This document shows, in pieces, positions 15,298-15,991 of a stretch of DNA of 15,991 nucleotides; positions within the stretch are counted from its first letter, which is position 1, and every line of letters begins with the position of its first letter. The notes below the pieces were generated by a model that saw only the letters and a program-made list of their open reading frames with translations, was not told the origin of the DNA and did not search any database. The DNA is taken from assembly GCA_004554075.1 (NCBI GenBank), contig SFOB01000055.1:1-15991 (forward strand), given 5' to 3'. The position numbers and the translations under genes were made by a program. Source of the stretch: Treponema sp. Lineage in GTDB: Bacteria > Spirochaetota > Spirochaetia > Treponematales > Treponemataceae.

Positions 15298-15362
15298 CTG
15301 TCACCCTGAACTTGTTTCAGGGTCTCATTAACAAAGATGCTGAAACAAGTTCAGCATGACAG
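15298..15362. repeat. 65-bp double-hairpin intergenic repeat
   Basis: Two 28-base arms (15298-15325 and 15335-15362) are inverted copies differing at four positions. Each arm is itself a hairpin: ACCCTGAA-CTTGT-TTCAGGGT and ATGCTGAA-ACAAG-TTCAGCAT. The four differences are two compensatory pairs, so each small hairpin stays fully paired. The right 27 bases recur exactly at 6-32. The element lies between the alpha-galactosidase stop and the clpP promoter and may work as a terminator-like or insulating structure. It has no coding capacity. Confidence 0.8.
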
Positions 15363-15368
15363 TTCTCA

Positions 15369-15991
15369 TTACACTTTGAAAGCCTTACATGCGTGAGGCT
15401 CAAGTGTAAAGGTAATGCTTTCTTTCAGGTCTTTTTTTGCCCAGAGGTCGCGGATTTTGCCGTTTTCTGAGTTCATTTTTACTGTCTGAGGCTCTTCGCT
15501 TAGGTTGAAGTAAGCATAATAGGCGTGTCCATCATCCGTTATATTGCGCCATACCACTATATCTTCACGGCTGCTCTTACTTAACTGTTCTGCCTGGTTA
15601 GGACACTTGTCCATGGCAAGAATTTCTTCGTTTGTAAGAAGGCCAAGATTAAACTTATCCAGTTGTGGCAAGTCTGTTCCAATCATCAAAGGAGCTCGGA
15701 AAATGCACCAGAGGGTAATCATGGTGCGGGTTTCTTCTTTTGTAAACTTGCACTTCCAGCCCCGCTTTTTTTCCGGAGTTCCTGGTGCGGCCCAGCCCCA
15801 GCCTAAACGGTTCATTGGCAGCATGTCGCAGTCTGGCCAGTTGCCGTCTCCAGTGTGCTTCTGCCAGACCTCGCAACGCTCAAACATGGCCTTTAGAAGC
15901 TTCCAGTCATCCCAGAAATCATCTGTAATGCGCCACATATTTGCAAAGGTTTCATAGTGATGAGCCTTTTCAATTACTGCAGGTCCAGGGC
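15369..15991 (-). CDS. Alpha-galactosidase, GH27, C-terminal part (runs off window)
   Basis: The 3' portion of a glycoside hydrolase family 27 enzyme that removes terminal alpha-galactose from oligosaccharides such as raffinose-type sugars or galactomannan. The frame is open to the right edge, so the start and any signal peptide are not visible. WRITDDFWDDW matches the GH27 WRTTGDI segment, and its second Asp of the DD pair (codon 15918-15920) aligns with the acid/base residue. GNWPDCDMLPM and TLWCIFRAPLMIGTDL are typical of the end of the catalytic barrel. The last roughly 75 residues form the beta-sandwich C-domain ending in HACKAF. The nucleophile Asp and the rest of the barrel lie beyond the window. 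Galactosidase rather than another GH27 activity is likely but unproved. Confidence 0.85.
   Translation of the reverse strand, partial: PGPAVIEKAHHYETFANMWRITDDFWDDWKLLKAMFERCEVWQKHTGDGNWPDCDMLPMNRLGWGWAAPGTPEKKRGWKCKFTKEETRTMITLWCIFRAPLMIGTDLPQLDKFNLGLLTNEEILAMDKCPNQAEQLSKSSREDIVVWRNITDDGHAYYAYFNLSEEPQTVKMNSENGKIRDLWAKKDLKESITFTLEPHACKAFKV

Noticed and set aside
15298..15362. CRISPR array or mobile element end
   Set aside because: There are only two inverted arms, no spacers, no target duplication and no transposase; it fits an intergenic palindromic repeat.

Overview
The window looks like chromosomal DNA from a carbohydrate-using spirochaete, most likely a gut or rumen Treponema-like species. 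This is inferred from gene content: a cytoplasmic cellobiose phosphorylase, a GH27 alpha-galactosidase, several lipoproteins with spirochaete-style lipoboxes, a stand-alone DbpA-type RNA-binding protein and a divergent ClpP. Short palindromic intergenic repeats fit too. No rRNA, tRNA, CRISPR array, transposase or phage gene was seen.

Positions 1-2750 hold a monocistronic GH94 cellobiose phosphorylase with a TTGCAC-N17-TATACT promoter and a strong terminator. Positions 2805-9060 hold the most unusual part: two tandem copies of a two-gene module. Each copy is a secreted C11 (clostripain-like) cysteine protease lipoprotein followed by a small exported protein with a predicted OB-like beta fold. 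The copies share gene order, near-matching promoters and a terminator at the end. Copy 1 (2895-6332) is intact and carries an internal duplication of its N-terminal beta domains. Copy 2 (6453-9006) has a net +1 frameshift near 8141-8150 that detaches the conserved C-terminal region of the protease. These genes are visibly more AT-rich than their neighbours.

Positions 9125-10771 (minus) encode a Na+/phosphate cotransporter with a PhoU-like tail. It diverges from a plus-strand pair at 10838-12269: an unrecognised lipoprotein and a YfcE-type metallophosphoesterase. That pair converges, with overlapping stop codons, on a tightly packed minus-strand operon at 12266-15250: clpP, a UPF0158-GNAT fusion, a DbpA RNA-binding-domain protein and an MBL-fold hydrolase. 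Junctions there are 1-4 bases apart or overlap. A 65-bp double-hairpin repeat separates clpP from the 3' end of a GH27 alpha-galactosidase that runs off the right edge.

The sugar genes at the two ends suggest breakdown of plant oligosaccharides, with phosphorolysis of cellobiose inside the cell and alpha-galactoside hydrolysis. The C11 modules suggest surface or secreted proteolysis. The clpP operon combines protein and RNA quality-control functions. Two minus-strand genes (the phosphate transporter and clpP) have sigma70-type promoters whose -10 box lies only 6-7 bases from the start codon, which predicts leaderless mRNAs. The plus-strand lipoprotein at 10838 may do the same.
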